In this document: in pieces, positions 9,074-18,180 of the stretch
How positions within the stretch are numbered: the first letter of the stretch is position 1
How the letters are laid out: every line of letters begins with the position of its first letter
Made by a program: the position numbers and the translations under genes
Assembly: GCF_036046055.1 (NCBI RefSeq)
Contig: NZ_CP107939.1
Span: 7,316,001 to 7,380,000 of the forward strand
DNA: 64,000 nucleotides
Source of the DNA: Nocardia sp. NBC_00403
Lineage (GTDB): Bacteria; Actinomycetota; Actinomycetes; Mycobacteriales; Mycobacteriaceae
Direction: 5' to 3'
Notes under the pieces: generated by a model
Told to the model about the DNA's origin: nothing
Database searches by the model: none
Seen by the model: only the letters and a program-made list of their open reading frames with translations

Positions 9074-10837
9074 CTATTTGCCGACCTTCGGATCGACGCC
9101 CTCCGGCGCGGTGACGATCGGTGCTGTCACACGCGGTGGGCCGGAAGCCACATTGGTCGCAGCCGTGACGCGATCCGGCGCGACCGCATCACGATCCCGC
9201 TCGGCGACCTTCTCGTCGCGTGGCTGCGAGGACGGCCGGTCGACCTTCGGTGCGAAGACCGTGACCGCGACATCCGGCGTGCGGGTGGCCTTGGACCACG
9301 GCGTTTCGCCCGGCTTCCGGTCTGTGGATACCGAGGTCGCCGAGGGGCGGACGGGCTTGCGCCGCCGCGGCCTGCCGGCTTTCGAGCTCTTCGACTTGGC
9401 ACGCCCCCACGGCGTTGCCGAACCTGCACCACCACGTCCGGAACCTGCCCCACCCTGGGACCCGGGCGGAGCAGACGCTGCCTGCGCCTGCGTCGGGTCG
9501 GACATCGCGAGCGGCTGATCGGCAGCGGGTCCGACATGTTGCGCATGTCCACCGAGACCCGCGGAGTCGGTGGCGGCGACTACCTGCCCACCTGCGTATC
9601 GACCTGACGCTCGGTCCCATTCGCCCGCGTCGGCTCCCTGCCGACTGTCGGCCGCTGCGGGATCGACACTCGCGGCCGGGCTCAGCACAGTGCTACGACC
9701 GCCATCACCGCGATCCACCGTGTCGCCTGTCCGAGCCGCTCCGTCGGGAGTAGCGCCGGACCAGCCCGGCGAGCCGGATGACTGTCCGGGGGCCTTCCCC
9801 GCTTGCCCGGCATCACCGGTCTGCTGTCCAGGCTCGGCTGTCGGCCGCCCCGAATCGGCGGTGGACCGGTCGGGCGCACCAGCGGATTGCCGATCCTCGC
9901 CCGCACCGTGGGCGGTCGCCGGCGGTCGGTCGGTCAGCTGTGGCGCATTGGCTGCGGACGGCGGTTCGTACACACGCGGCGCCACAGCGGGCCCCACATC
10001 GGCCGGCCCGATCGGCGTGGCCGGTCCGATCGGCGTGGCCGGTCCGATCGGCGTGGCCGGTCCGATCGCCGCAATCCGCGATTCCGGCACCATAGTGTTC
10101 GGGGTCTGGTCGAATCGGGCGGGTGTCGTAAAGTCGAGCGGCGCTACGCTGGCGGCGAAGGTAGCGGCATGCTTCATGATGTCGTCGGCGTGCTCGTCGA
10201 GCACCCTGGCATAGCGCTGCACCTCGTCGGGATCGATCTTCAACGACGGTATCGATGCAGTGCCGGTATCAGGCACCCCCAGCATGTCGCTTGCCGCGCC
10301 GTAGACCACCCTCTTGATCATGTCTTCGATGGTCTGCTCGAGCGGCTCGATCGCCTTTCCGATCACCTCGGCGAGGATGTAACCCACCAGCATCTGCTGC
10401 ATCTGGGAGCAGATATTGCGCGCGGAGAGCCCGAGTGGGACCGCCATCGGCTGCATTCCGGGTACCAACAGCACACCGATGTAGGATGCCGCCAACGCGG
10501 CAAGCTCGGCGAGGACCACCACCTTGACCACGGTGATGACTTCGGCCGCGATTTCCAACGCCTTTGCGACGAAGCGGCAGGCGCGGTCGAGGTCGGCCAT
10601 GTGGGTCGCACTCATGGTGGCCCAGCTGGTCACCAGTTGCTCGTAGGAATATCCCGAATAGACCGCGCCCATATCCTTGATCACGCCACTGGCGGACTCG
10701 TGCGTGTTCTGGACATTGGTGGCAAAGGTGCGCACATGCTCGGCGAGGGCCTTGACGTCGTCCTCGTTGATGTCCGGGTACGGAACACCCACCATATTGA
10801 GGAAGAACACGACCTCGCTCGGTATTTCTATGGCCAC
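9074..10837 (-). CDS. WXG100-like / CpnT-N-type ESX protein with Pro/Gly-rich tail
   Basis: The 587-residue product starts at GTG 10837 behind GGAGGGG. Its first roughly 190 residues (MAIEIPSEVVFFLN..., then a helical hairpin and a hydrophobic helix pair around residues 90-150) resemble the WXG100-like N-terminal domain that leads CpnT-type outer-membrane-channel and toxin proteins of mycobacteria and nocardiae. The rest is low complexity (Pro, Gly, Ala, Asp) with four tandem IGPATP-type units and basic patches (KSKSSKAGRPRRRK). No folded C-terminal toxin domain is seen, so it may be a structural or adaptor substrate. It follows the NlpC/P60 gene by 27 nt. The N-terminal family call is from memory of the family; the function of the tail is unknown. 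Confidence 0.78.
   Translation of the reverse strand: MAIEIPSEVVFFLNMVGVPYPDINEDDVKALAEHVRTFATNVQNTHESASGVIKDMGAVYSGYSYEQLVTSWATMSATHMADLDRACRFVAKALEIAAEVITVVKVVVLAELAALAASYIGVLLVPGMQPMAVPLGLSARNICSQMQQMLVGYILAEVIGKAIEPLEQTIEDMIKRVVYGAASDMLGVPDTGTASIPSLKIDPDEVQRYARVLDEHADDIMKHAATFAASVAPLDFTTPARFDQTPNTMVPESRIAAIGPATPIGPATPIGPATPIGPADVGPAVAPRVYEPPSAANAPQLTDRPPATAHGAGEDRQSAGAPDRSTADSGRPTAEPGQQTGDAGQAGKAPGQSSGSPGWSGATPDGAARTGDTVDRGDGGRSTVLSPAASVDPAAADSRQGADAGEWDRASGRYAGGQVVAATDSAGLGGHAQHVGPAADQPLAMSDPTQAQAASAPPGSQGGAGSGRGGAGSATPWGRAKSKSSKAGRPRRRKPVRPSATSVSTDRKPGETPWSKATRTPDVAVTVFAPKVDRPSSQPRDEKVAERDRDAVAPDRVTAATNVASGPPRVTAPIVTAPEGVDPKVGK
10005..10073 (-). repeat. 18-bp tandem repeat, 3.8 copies
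   Basis: Units at 10005-10022, 10023-10040 and 10041-10058, plus a partial copy to 10073, follow GGTCCGATCGGCGTGGCC on the plus strand. They encode the hexapeptide PATPIG in the tail of the WXG100-like protein. Confidence 0.9.
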
Positions 10838-10864
10838 GCGGTTATCCCCTCCGCAACCGCTGGC

Positions 10865-11812
10865 TCAAAGCACCCGAACGACGATGGCGTCGCTCGACAT
10901 CCGCGACCAACTAACTGTCGCGCCCGTATACGGCGCTTCGATGACCATGCCGTTGCCCGCGGCGAGCTGGACATGTTCGGGCCCTCGCGTGCTGAACGAG
11001 CTGCCGGGAAAGACCAGATCACCGGGCCGAACATCCCTCGGGTCGACTCGGACCCCGCTGTAGATCTGCTCGTAGGTGGTACGCGGCAGAACCACCTCGC
11101 CATGGGAAGCCTGCGCGATCGCGTACTGGGTCAAGCCGGAGCAGTCGAAGCCGCCGCCGCTCGGGCCGAGATTGTTGCCGCCACCCCAGACGTACGGAGT
11201 TCCCAGCCATGCGCTGGCAGCACTCACCGCATTGCTGCCCTTCGTACCGTCGGACCGTATTGCGCTTCGGCGCTGCATTCGGGATGCCGAAGCCGAACGA
11301 GTTCGATTCCGGCGACGACGGCGCGTCGAGGCCGAATGCCGTCCGATCCTCTGCTGAGGCACCGCGGGCGGCATAATCCGCGCCGCCTTCTGCTTAGCAT
11401 CCGCGACGTCGGCGTCGACTCGTTTGGTGGCATTGTCGATGGTGACATGCGCGGCATCGAGCAAGGCCGGGCCGCTGAAGCGGGTACCGCCTACCGAGGC
11501 GATCGCCCGCACTCGCGCCTCGAAGTCCGCGATCTGATCCTTCATGTGGGCGCGACCTGTGACCGTTCCGTCGGCGGACTCGGCGGCTGTCTTGAACACG
11601 AGAGCGTCCTTGCCCGAATGTGATTGGGCAATCGAGGTGTGCGCGCCTCGCGCCTCGCTATAGCCGAGCGCAATTGCTCCCGCATGAGCGCGCATTTCGG
11701 TCTCCAGCGCCTTGACCGCCGCCGCTTGACCCGCTCCGGGCTGACCCTCGCCATAGAGCCCGAGCAGCGATTGCAGTACTCCATGCAGGTCTTCAGTCAG
11801 TGTCTGTGCCAT
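10865..11812 (-). CDS. NlpC/P60 (C40) peptidoglycan hydrolase with ESX-type N-terminal domain
   Basis: This 315-residue protein has a C-terminal NlpC/P60 domain with catalytic Cys224 in DCSGL and His280 in GPEHV, the pair that cleaves peptide crosslinks of peptidoglycan. Residues 1-145 form a helical domain like those before hydrolases encoded in mycobacterial ESX loci (DUF4226-like; from memory). No signal peptide is seen, so export may be through ESX. ATG 11812 (MAQTLTED) is chosen; an upstream frame to 11962 would cross the operator at 11937 and read as unstructured Arg-rich sequence. The linker at about 155-190 is very Arg/Ser-rich and has the base-position pattern of an out-of-frame stretch. 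It heads an operon with the WXG100-like gene. Confidence 0.85.
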   Translation of the reverse strand: MAQTLTEDLHGVLQSLLGLYGEGQPGAGQAAAVKALETEMRAHAGAIALGYSEARGAHTSIAQSHSGKDALVFKTAAESADGTVTGRAHMKDQIADFEARVRAIASVGGTRFSGPALLDAAHVTIDNATKRVDADVADAKQKAARIMPPAVPQQRIGRHSASTRRRRRNRTRSASASRMQRRSAIRSDGTKGSNAVSAASAWLGTPYVWGGGNNLGPSGGGFDCSGLTQYAIAQASHGEVVLPRTTYEQIYSGVRVDPRDVRPGDLVFPGSSFSTRGPEHVQLAAGNGMVIEAPYTGATVSWSRMSSDAIVVRVL

Positions 11813-11936
11813 TCGACCGACTCGCCATCGCGCATCACCCGACCGCCTTTCACATCCCGCCCGAACCAATGGGGCCCGCCTCGCAGCGGCGTCTTGTCGG
11901 CCCTGGAGGTACGTAAGTAGTTCAACTATGCAGCAC

Positions 11937-11952
11937 TCCCCAAGTATGGGAA
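11937..11952. promoter_or_regulatory. 16-bp palindromic operator, site 5 (divergent promoter region)
   Basis: TCCCCAAGTATGGGAA lies between two divergent units: 124 nt before the NlpC/P60 start (minus) and 42 nt before the start of the gene at 11995 (plus). It could serve both. Confidence 0.7.
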
Positions 11953-11994
11953 GCAACGACAATGGAGGGACTTCCAGAGAGGCGGTGCCGGCGC

Positions 11995-13032
11995 ATGGCG
12001 GTGAAGGCGGCGAAAACCGAAGCCGAAAAAGCGGCAGAGCTCGCGGCCAAGTCCAAGCAGCAGCCTTTGCCGAATTCCGTCGGCAAGAATTACTGGCCGG
12101 TCAAGCTGACGGTCCCAGCGGGCGCGTCGGTGGGCCTCAAAGCCTTCATCACGATGGGCGAAGCCGCGATTCAATCCGCGGTCGACCTCCTCGGTCGCGG
12201 CACGACCAAGCCGCCACCGCAGGTGGAAGATCTCTTGCGACCGGTCGTGTACGAACACCTCGGCGAAAGCAAGGTGACCGACGGCTACAAAGAAGCCCTC
12301 AACATGGTCGAGTCGCGGAAGTCGTCCTTGCTCGCGTTCGACAAGGAGGTGCTCAAAACCTCCAACGTGGTGGCCGCCGACCAGGACAAGACGCTGCGCG
12401 ATATCAAAGACATCGTCACCAACCTCGACGGCACGCTGAAGCGTCACGGCAGCGCAAAACTGAAGGCCCCGGAGGAATCGCCGCTACTGGAGGCGGTCGC
12501 CACCGCTGTGGATAAGGTGTACGACCTGGTGACCGACGTCGCCAAGAGCAACGAAGAAAAAGCCAACCCCGGGAAGGGCAACGGCGGCGGCAACGGGAAT
12601 GGCAACGGCGGCGGCGGGAACGGCAACGGCGGCGGAGGCAGCGGCGGCGGCGAAGGTGGCGCAGGCGGCGGTTTGGGGGGCGCACTGCAAGCGCTTGCTC
12701 CGATGGCGATGATGATCCCGATGGCGATGATGCCGCTGGTCCAGATGGTGCCGGAGCTGATGAAGCAAGATCAGGAAAACAAAGAGAAAGAACGCGAAGC
12801 GGCCGAGGACAAGCAAGCAGAGGCCAATAAGGCGCAGCCCGCGGTTGCCGCACCGGCCCCTGGCGACCCCAATGCGGCACCGCATCCGGGTCTCCCCGCT
12901 ATCACACTGCCCGGCCTGCGCACGAATGCTCGTTCCCGAGCACAGCAGGGCTCGACAGTGTCGGCGAACGCCGGTTCCGAAACGGGCGACGAAGAGCAAG
13001 AGCTGGAACAAGAACCTATGGCCGAAGCGTAG
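11995..13032 (+). CDS. uncharacterised ESX-locus protein, Gly/Asn-rich, Met/Glu-rich tail
   Basis: The family is not recognised. The 345-residue product has a basic N-terminus (MAVKAAKTEAEKAAELAAK), a folded-looking region to about residue 185 with charged helices, a Gly/Asn run of roughly 40 residues, a hydrophobic Met-rich segment (ALAPMAMMIPMAMMPLV) near 235, then a Lys/Glu-rich helix and an acidic end. ATG 11995 is preferred to ATG 11962 because the latter lies only nine bases after the operator and uses it as ribosome site. It is the only plus-strand gene in this part and ends at a strong terminator. The shared operator upstream suggests it belongs to the same regulon. Confidence 0.75.
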   Translation: MAVKAAKTEAEKAAELAAKSKQQPLPNSVGKNYWPVKLTVPAGASVGLKAFITMGEAAIQSAVDLLGRGTTKPPPQVEDLLRPVVYEHLGESKVTDGYKEALNMVESRKSSLLAFDKEVLKTSNVVAADQDKTLRDIKDIVTNLDGTLKRHGSAKLKAPEESPLLEAVATAVDKVYDLVTDVAKSNEEKANPGKGNGGGNGNGNGGGGNGNGGGGSGGGEGGAGGGLGGALQALAPMAMMIPMAMMPLVQMVPELMKQDQENKEKEREAAEDKQAEANKAQPAVAAPAPGDPNAAPHPGLPAITLPGLRTNARSRAQQGSTVSANAGSETGDEEQELEQEPMAEA

Positions 13033-13041
13033 GCAAGCGCG

Positions 13042-13076
13042 AAAATGCCGGTCGCCGTATGGCGACCGGCATTTTT
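13042..13076. terminator. rho-independent terminator
   Basis: ATGCCGGTCGCC and GGCGACCGGCAT form a perfect stem around GTAT, flanked by A4 on the left and T5 on the right. It starts 10 nt after the stop codon at 13032 and could work in both directions. Confidence 0.92.
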
Positions 13077-13198
13077 CTGTTTCCGGTGTTCTGTGCGCGC
13101 AAGGTAGCTATGCACGGGGCTGGGTGCCGGCTGTGCGCGCACCGACACCGTCGGCCCCAGATGGAAGGGGCGAAGCAGATAGCCGTTCGGCCAGGAAC

Positions 13199-13224
13199 GG
13201 TCCGGCTGGTACAGCAGCCGGACC
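13199..13224 (-). terminator. hairpin, probable terminator of the gene at 13239-15215
   Basis: GGTCCGGCTG and CAGCCGGACC form a 10-bp stem around a six-base loop, 15 nt beyond the minus-strand stop at 13239. There is no strong T-run. Confidence 0.55.
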
Positions 13225-13238
13225 GCCCTCGGTGCCGC

Positions 13239-15215
13239 TTACGACCCTTCCGGCGCCCCTTCTGGTGAGACGACCGGAGGCACCGTCGGCGGAGCGACCA
13301 CCGCGCCTGCGGGTGGTCCCGCGATATCCGGCGCGGAAACACTCGGGGCGGTAACCCCGGTGGCGGCAGGACGGACAACACGCTCCGGCTCTGCGGTCGT
13401 AACCGCGGCGGGAACCGGGACGAACAGCGGATGCTCCACGATCTGGTCGTGCGCGTACACGACATCACGCAAGCTCTGCGCCGTCGGTTCTTCCGCGAGC
13501 AACAGCACCAGCTCGTTGCACCGACGCTCGAACACCATGTCGCGCAGGGCCGAGACCTCGGCGTCGATCCGCAGCTGTCCCAGTTCCACTCGGCCGACAT
13601 CGACTCGGCGCGACAGCATCGACGCCGCCAGCAGATCGTCGGCGTCGCGCAATTCGTCCCAGACCTGTCGAGGCACCGACCGACCCGCCTCTATGTAGCT
13701 CAGGATCTGTTCGCGCAACTGTCGCGATCCGACCGCATCGGCGGTCGCCCGTACCGAACGCCCGACTTGCGCATGCGCATCCTGTGCCAGCTCGACGCTG
13801 CGCGTGCGAACCTGTGCGTCGGGTACTGCGGCAAGCTGGTCCGAGACCACCGCCGGGCTGGTCAGGCCAAGTCGATCGGTGGTATCCGGCGTTGGTTCGC
13901 GCAGGTCGACGTCGTAGGCCGGACCAACAAGCCCTGCCATCGCGACATCGGTGAGGCGCGAACTCAAACCTGGGTCGATCGGACCGGAAGACACGATGGC
14001 CGACAGCGTGGCGTTGGCCTTGGCGCCCCAGGCCAAACCGAACTCCGCGAGAACCCGCGCCGGATCGGAGACGCCCTCCCAAGGGGACGCGCTGCCTTCT
14101 TCGGTGCCGAGCAGTTCGTCCCACTGCCACGGTGTGGAAACCTCACGCGGCAGGAACAGCCGCGCGGGCAGCCACCCGCGTCCTTCGTTCGAGGTGATGA
14201 ACACGCCGGGTCCGGCAGGCCCGCGCAGCACCGCCACCGCCCAGACCATCCCCACCGGGGAGTCGACGGCGGCCAGCACACCGGCGAGCAGGGTCCGTGC
14301 GAGTACCAGGTCGTTGTTCACCTGGTCGCCGACGACGTATGCCGGCTCGGCCGCCTGGTTCTTGGCCGCGGCGACCGCAGCACCGAACGGCGTCATCGGC
14401 ACTGCCGGTATCACCGACGGTGTGCCGTCCGCAGGATTCGCGGACGCCGCCGCAGCACGATCGTCCATCGGTGTGTAAAGCGGCGGCCTGCCGACAGGCT
14501 CTGCCGACGCACCGGAGGGCGGATCGGAGGGCGGAGCCGTCGCACCGGCGGCAAGTGGTGGAGCTGAGGGCGCGGGACCCCCCGTGCCGACCGAGGCCTC
14601 GGCGGGGCCTGCCGACGCGGCAGGCGGGTCGATGACTCCCCCGCGGGGCGCACCGACCCCTGGTTGTTGGCTCGAGCCCGGTTCCCCGGCATTCGCGGCG
14701 GCAGGCAGGGGAGCCTCCGGCCCCGGTGTGACAGAACCCGGCACAACAGGGCCCGATTCCACAGGAACCGGCGGTCCGTCACGATGACTCAGAATTCCGC
14801 CGAACGCGCTGCCATGCGGCTTGACGGGCCCTGCCCCGCCGCCCATGTCCGAATCGCCGCCTGGTTGCTGCCCCAGCGGCGTCGATCCGGAACCGCCGCC
14901 ACCCGACTCCCAGCCCTGCTTGACGTTCGCTGCGATCTCGTCGTCGTATTCTTGATACGCATTCGCCGAGGCCACCAAGGATTCCGCGGTCTGATCGTGT
15001 TCAAGGGCGAGCGCTTCGCCTGCCCGCTGTCGGGCATCGTAATAGCGGATCAGCGCATCGTAGACCGGAGAGGCGATCTTGCCGTAGGTGGCCAGGAAGG
15101 AGGCGAGCCAATCTGCGGGCGGCTTGGCCCACTCCCTGGTGTCACGAGCGACCTGGCGGTGTTGCTCGGCCAGCTGACGTAGCACCGTGGGGTCGATTTC
15201 CATACTGTCCGGCAC
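13239..15215 (-). CDS. ESX-associated protein, EspC-like N-terminus and DUF5631/5632-like C-terminal domain
   Basis: The 658-residue product starts at GTG 15215 with AAGGA upstream. The first 105 residues form a helical hairpin ending in AYQEYDDE, which contains Y-x-x-x-D, the type VII secretion signal (EspC-like). Residues about 105-285 are Pro/Ala/Gly-rich. The C-terminal half carries landmarks TSNEGRGWLP, LPREVSTPW, DPARVLAEF and FERRCNELVLLL, shared with the next gene upstream and, as I recall, with mycobacterial Rv3899c/Rv2082-type proteins (DUF5631/DUF5632). It likely is an exported ESX substrate; its biochemical role is unknown. An operator copy lies 45 nt upstream, so it is a separate unit from its paralogue. 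Confidence 0.82.
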   Translation of the reverse strand: MPDSMEIDPTVLRQLAEQHRQVARDTREWAKPPADWLASFLATYGKIASPVYDALIRYYDARQRAGEALALEHDQTAESLVASANAYQEYDDEIAANVKQGWESGGGGSGSTPLGQQPGGDSDMGGGAGPVKPHGSAFGGILSHRDGPPVPVESGPVVPGSVTPGPEAPLPAAANAGEPGSSQQPGVGAPRGGVIDPPAASAGPAEASVGTGGPAPSAPPLAAGATAPPSDPPSGASAEPVGRPPLYTPMDDRAAAASANPADGTPSVIPAVPMTPFGAAVAAAKNQAAEPAYVVGDQVNNDLVLARTLLAGVLAAVDSPVGMVWAVAVLRGPAGPGVFITSNEGRGWLPARLFLPREVSTPWQWDELLGTEEGSASPWEGVSDPARVLAEFGLAWGAKANATLSAIVSSGPIDPGLSSRLTDVAMAGLVGPAYDVDLREPTPDTTDRLGLTSPAVVSDQLAAVPDAQVRTRSVELAQDAHAQVGRSVRATADAVGSRQLREQILSYIEAGRSVPRQVWDELRDADDLLAASMLSRRVDVGRVELGQLRIDAEVSALRDMVFERRCNELVLLLAEEPTAQSLRDVVYAHDQIVEHPLFVPVPAAVTTAEPERVVRPAATGVTAPSVSAPDIAGPPAGAVVAPPTVPPVVSPEGAPEGS

Positions 15216-15260
15216 GCGCGATCAGTCCTTTCCCACCAATGACCCCATCATTGTCATTCC

Positions 15261-15276
15261 TTCCCACGGCTGGGAA
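15261..15276. promoter_or_regulatory. 16-bp palindromic operator, site 6
   Basis: TTCCCACGGCTGGGAA lies 45 nt before GTG 15215 and 22 nt after the end of the upstream gene, giving the downstream paralogue its own control point inside an otherwise continuous gene run. Confidence 0.75.
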
Positions 15277-15298
15277 TCAATGATGATTCGCCGCTGCT

Positions 15299-17827
15299 TC
15301 ACCGCCCGGGCCCCGCCGTGATGGTCGGGCGTCGCGCCGCCGCGGCCTGAGGTGCCGGCCCTGGGGATGCCGGCGCAACGAAGGACGGGTGCCCGATAAT
15401 CTGCGCGTGGGCGTACATCGCATCACGCAGGCTTTGCCGCGATGGAGCATCCTCGAGCAGCAGCACGATCTCGTCGCACCGCCGTTCGAATACCATGCCA
15501 CGCAAGGTGGTCAGGTCGGATGCCGATCTGCCTGCGGTTTGCTCCGATCGCAGCTCGCCGAGCGCCACCGCGGACACATCGGCCCGGTGCGACAACATCG
15601 TGGCCGCGAGCAGATCATCGGCGTCACGCAATTCCTCCCACCAGTCCTGCGACACTTCGCGCCCTTGGCGCAGCGCGACCAGGACGCGCTCGCGCAGTCC
15701 GGACGTTCCGAACGACTGGGCCGAACCCAGCCCAGCCTGACCGACCCGCACATGTGCATCCGTTGCCAGTTCTATGCTGCGTCGGCCGATTTCGGCAGCA
15801 GGGGTCGCATTGGCTCGGTCCAAGAGCGCAGGCGCGCCCACCAACGCAAGACGATCCACGCGCCCCGCGCCCGATGTAGTCAGATCCATCGCAGATGATG
15901 CCCCGACTTCCCCGGCCGAAGGCACATCCCCGAGCTGGCGACGCATGTTCACGTCGATCGGCTCCGATGAGGCGAGCGCCGTCAGGTTGGCTCCCGACTT
16001 GCGCCCCCAGGCCAGTGCGAATTCGGCGAGCACCCGCGCCGGATCGGCCACGCCCTCCCAGCCGGACCCCGCGGCGACCTCCCACACCCAGGGCGTGGAC
16101 ACCTCCCGCGGCAGATACAAGCCGGGGGGCAGCCAACCGCGTCCCTCGTTCGATGTCACGAATGCGCTGATGCCGCTGGGGTGTCGCATCACAGATACTG
16201 CCCACCCGATGCCGACCACAGACGGACCGACCGCAGCGAGCACGCCGCCCAAAATCGTGCGCGCCAGCACCAAGTCGCCATCCACTCGATCGCCGAGCAC
16301 GAACGACGGTGCTGCCGCGGAGGTCATCGCGGCGCCGACCACATTGCGGATCAGTTCGTTGCTGCCGCTCTCCTCCGCAGGCTCGCCATCGCCACCACGA
16401 TCGCTACTGGTCGCGGCCTGCGATTTGGCAACCGGTGCGGCAGTACTCGAGGCCGGGCCCGCCGAAACCTTCGGCACGACCGGCGGGGCCTTCGATTCGG
16501 CCGCTTGGGCCACCGGCTTGACTTGTCCCTGAGATCCCACCCCGGGCTGAGCGGCCTGCGCCGTCGATCCGGACGGCGCTGCCGTGGCGGCCACCGAGGA
16601 CCCGAGTGACGCGCCTTGCGCACCCGACATCGGCATCGCCATCGGCAGCGCCGGGTCTGGTTCGGTCACCGACAGGCCGGCCGCGGCCAGCGCGGCCGTG
16701 GGGACTCCGCTCGGATATGTGCTGGAGGCAGCCTTCTCAGGTGTCCTGGCGTTGCCTGCGGCAAGCGGCTCGCCCGAGTCGGCGTCTACGTCTGCCTTCG
16801 TGGGCCCGTGCTCGGGGGCGGGAGTCTCGGAACTCGGATCCATCGGGCCGGAACGTAACGGCGCACTCGCCGCGGCGCTCGAGTCGTCCTCGTGACCGCC
16901 ACTAGGCGCGAACGGCGTGGCGGCGGCGGTACCAGCCGGCGATGCGAGGTGCGGTGTAGCCGCATTCGAGGGCGAAGCCACCTGCGAGTCCGCTGTCGGA
17001 CGATCAGCCGGACGGTCCGCGGCGTCGAGGTCGGATATCGGACGATCGCGGGGCTGGTGCTCGGGCATGCCGAGGATGTCGTCCAGCGGAGTCCTCGGCC
17101 CCAGCGGGCCATACGGACCGTATGGGCCAGGCAGGCCGGACGGACCGGACGGACCGTGTGGCCCCGGCCGCGCTTCGCCGGGTCGATGTGGTGCGGATGG
17201 CCCGTGGTCGTCGGGCTTGCCAGGATGTTCGGTGGCCGGGCGATGTTTCCCAGGCCCGCCGGAACCGCCGGCTTGCCCTGGCTCCCATGGACCGGGCATG
17301 CCCAATGTCTCGGCGATGATGGCAAGGGTCGGCAACCCTGTCGGGCTGATCGAGCTCATCGCGGCTCGCGTCACGTCCTCGACCTCTGCTCGGGCCGCGG
17401 CAATGATGCCGGGGATCCGCGCTTTGGCCGCTTCGGCCTCCTCTTTGTCCTCGGTACTGTCGGCCGTGCGTGATTCGGCGTCGGCTCGCCTCGTCGCCCG
17501 TTCCACGATGTCCAGGATCTGATTCCGCGTCCGGTACACCAGATCCGAGAAGTCTCGGAAGGTATCGGCTGCCGCCTCCAACGCGTCCGCGAAAGCCTGC
17601 GGATGGGCGCGTTGGCTGAGCATGTCGTCCTTGATCGCCTGCAATCCAGCGCTGGAGCGCACTCGGTCGTCGAAGGCGCGACGGTGCTGGTCTATCTCGA
17701 AAAGATCGAGTGCGGCCGCACCGTCACGCGCCGTCCGTTCGAGCGCGCTCCAATCGGAGGGCGGGATCTCCGGCCAGTCGTTGCGGACAATGGCATTCCA
17801 GTACGGGCTGTTGCGTTCCGGCTCCAT
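15299..17827 (-). CDS. large ESX-associated protein with DUF5631/5632-like C-terminal domain
   Basis: The 842-residue product is a paralogue of its downstream neighbour over the last 330 residues (shared TSNEGRGWLP, LPREVSTPW, ELRDADDLLAA, GMVFERRC). The N-terminus to about residue 170 is helical and charged; the middle is long and Pro/Gly/Ser-rich, including collagen-like GP repeats (GPSGPSGLPGPYGPYGPLG). ATG 17827 is chosen; a TTG six bases further upstream is possible. It follows the 103-residue gene by seven bases and so belongs to the EspB-like operon. No enzyme motif is seen. Probable secreted or surface ESX protein; function unknown. Confidence 0.82.
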   Translation of the reverse strand: MEPERNSPYWNAIVRNDWPEIPPSDWSALERTARDGAAALDLFEIDQHRRAFDDRVRSSAGLQAIKDDMLSQRAHPQAFADALEAAADTFRDFSDLVYRTRNQILDIVERATRRADAESRTADSTEDKEEAEAAKARIPGIIAAARAEVEDVTRAAMSSISPTGLPTLAIIAETLGMPGPWEPGQAGGSGGPGKHRPATEHPGKPDDHGPSAPHRPGEARPGPHGPSGPSGLPGPYGPYGPLGPRTPLDDILGMPEHQPRDRPISDLDAADRPADRPTADSQVASPSNAATPHLASPAGTAAATPFAPSGGHEDDSSAAASAPLRSGPMDPSSETPAPEHGPTKADVDADSGEPLAAGNARTPEKAASSTYPSGVPTAALAAAGLSVTEPDPALPMAMPMSGAQGASLGSSVAATAAPSGSTAQAAQPGVGSQGQVKPVAQAAESKAPPVVPKVSAGPASSTAAPVAKSQAATSSDRGGDGEPAEESGSNELIRNVVGAAMTSAAAPSFVLGDRVDGDLVLARTILGGVLAAVGPSVVGIGWAVSVMRHPSGISAFVTSNEGRGWLPPGLYLPREVSTPWVWEVAAGSGWEGVADPARVLAEFALAWGRKSGANLTALASSEPIDVNMRRQLGDVPSAGEVGASSAMDLTTSGAGRVDRLALVGAPALLDRANATPAAEIGRRSIELATDAHVRVGQAGLGSAQSFGTSGLRERVLVALRQGREVSQDWWEELRDADDLLAATMLSHRADVSAVALGELRSEQTAGRSASDLTTLRGMVFERRCDEIVLLLEDAPSRQSLRDAMYAHAQIIGHPSFVAPASPGPAPQAAAARRPTITAGPGR

Positions 17828-17834
17828 CGGCAAT

Positions 17835-18146
17835 TCAGATCAATGTGCGAAGGACTTGATGGCCGCCCGCGGCGTCCTCCGCATCGAACACACCGGTGGT
17901 CTCCTCGGTGTGTTCGGAAGTCGCCTCCGCGCGTTTGTCGGCTCGCGGTATGGCGTCGAGGATCGTCCTCCTGACCCAGTGACCCACCTTGTGGAGACCG
18001 TTGTCGAGCTCCGATTGGGGGCAATGGACAGGCTCACACTTCTCGGCGACTGCCTTGACATGCCCGGTATAGGTTTTCACTGCCCCGGTGAAGCCACGGG
18101 CGGCCGCGTTCACTCGGTGCGACTCGTCCATATTCAGATCGGTCAT
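17835..18146 (-). CDS. small ESX-type helical protein (103 aa)
   Basis: The length is typical of WXG100/EspC-like ESX substrates. Two predicted helices (about 5-35 and 45-82) surround a short turn with a cysteine pair (EKCEPVHCPQ). No W-x-G is present, and instead of Y-x-x-x-D it has VFDAED near residue 87, an F-x-x-x-D version of the secretion signal. It lies between the EspH-like gene and the 842-residue protein, in the same direction. The assignment as an ESX substrate rests on size, helix pattern and context only. Confidence 0.72.
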   Translation of the reverse strand: MTDLNMDESHRVNAAARGFTGAVKTYTGHVKAVAEKCEPVHCPQSELDNGLHKVGHWVRRTILDAIPRADKRAEATSEHTEETTGVFDAEDAAGGHQVLRTLI

Positions 18147-18180
18147 GTCGGTGTCCTGTCTCGGAGTTCCGGAAGTCTCG

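Noticed and set aside
8825..9607. Plus-strand frame across the eccA leader
   Set aside because: It runs from noncoding DNA into the antisense of a supported gene, and its protein is Arg-rich without structure.
9803..11623. Long plus-strand open frame of about 600 codons opposite the WXG100-like and C40 genes
   Set aside because: It is antisense to two well-supported genes and its protein is Arg/His-rich low-complexity, typical of shadow frames in high-GC DNA.
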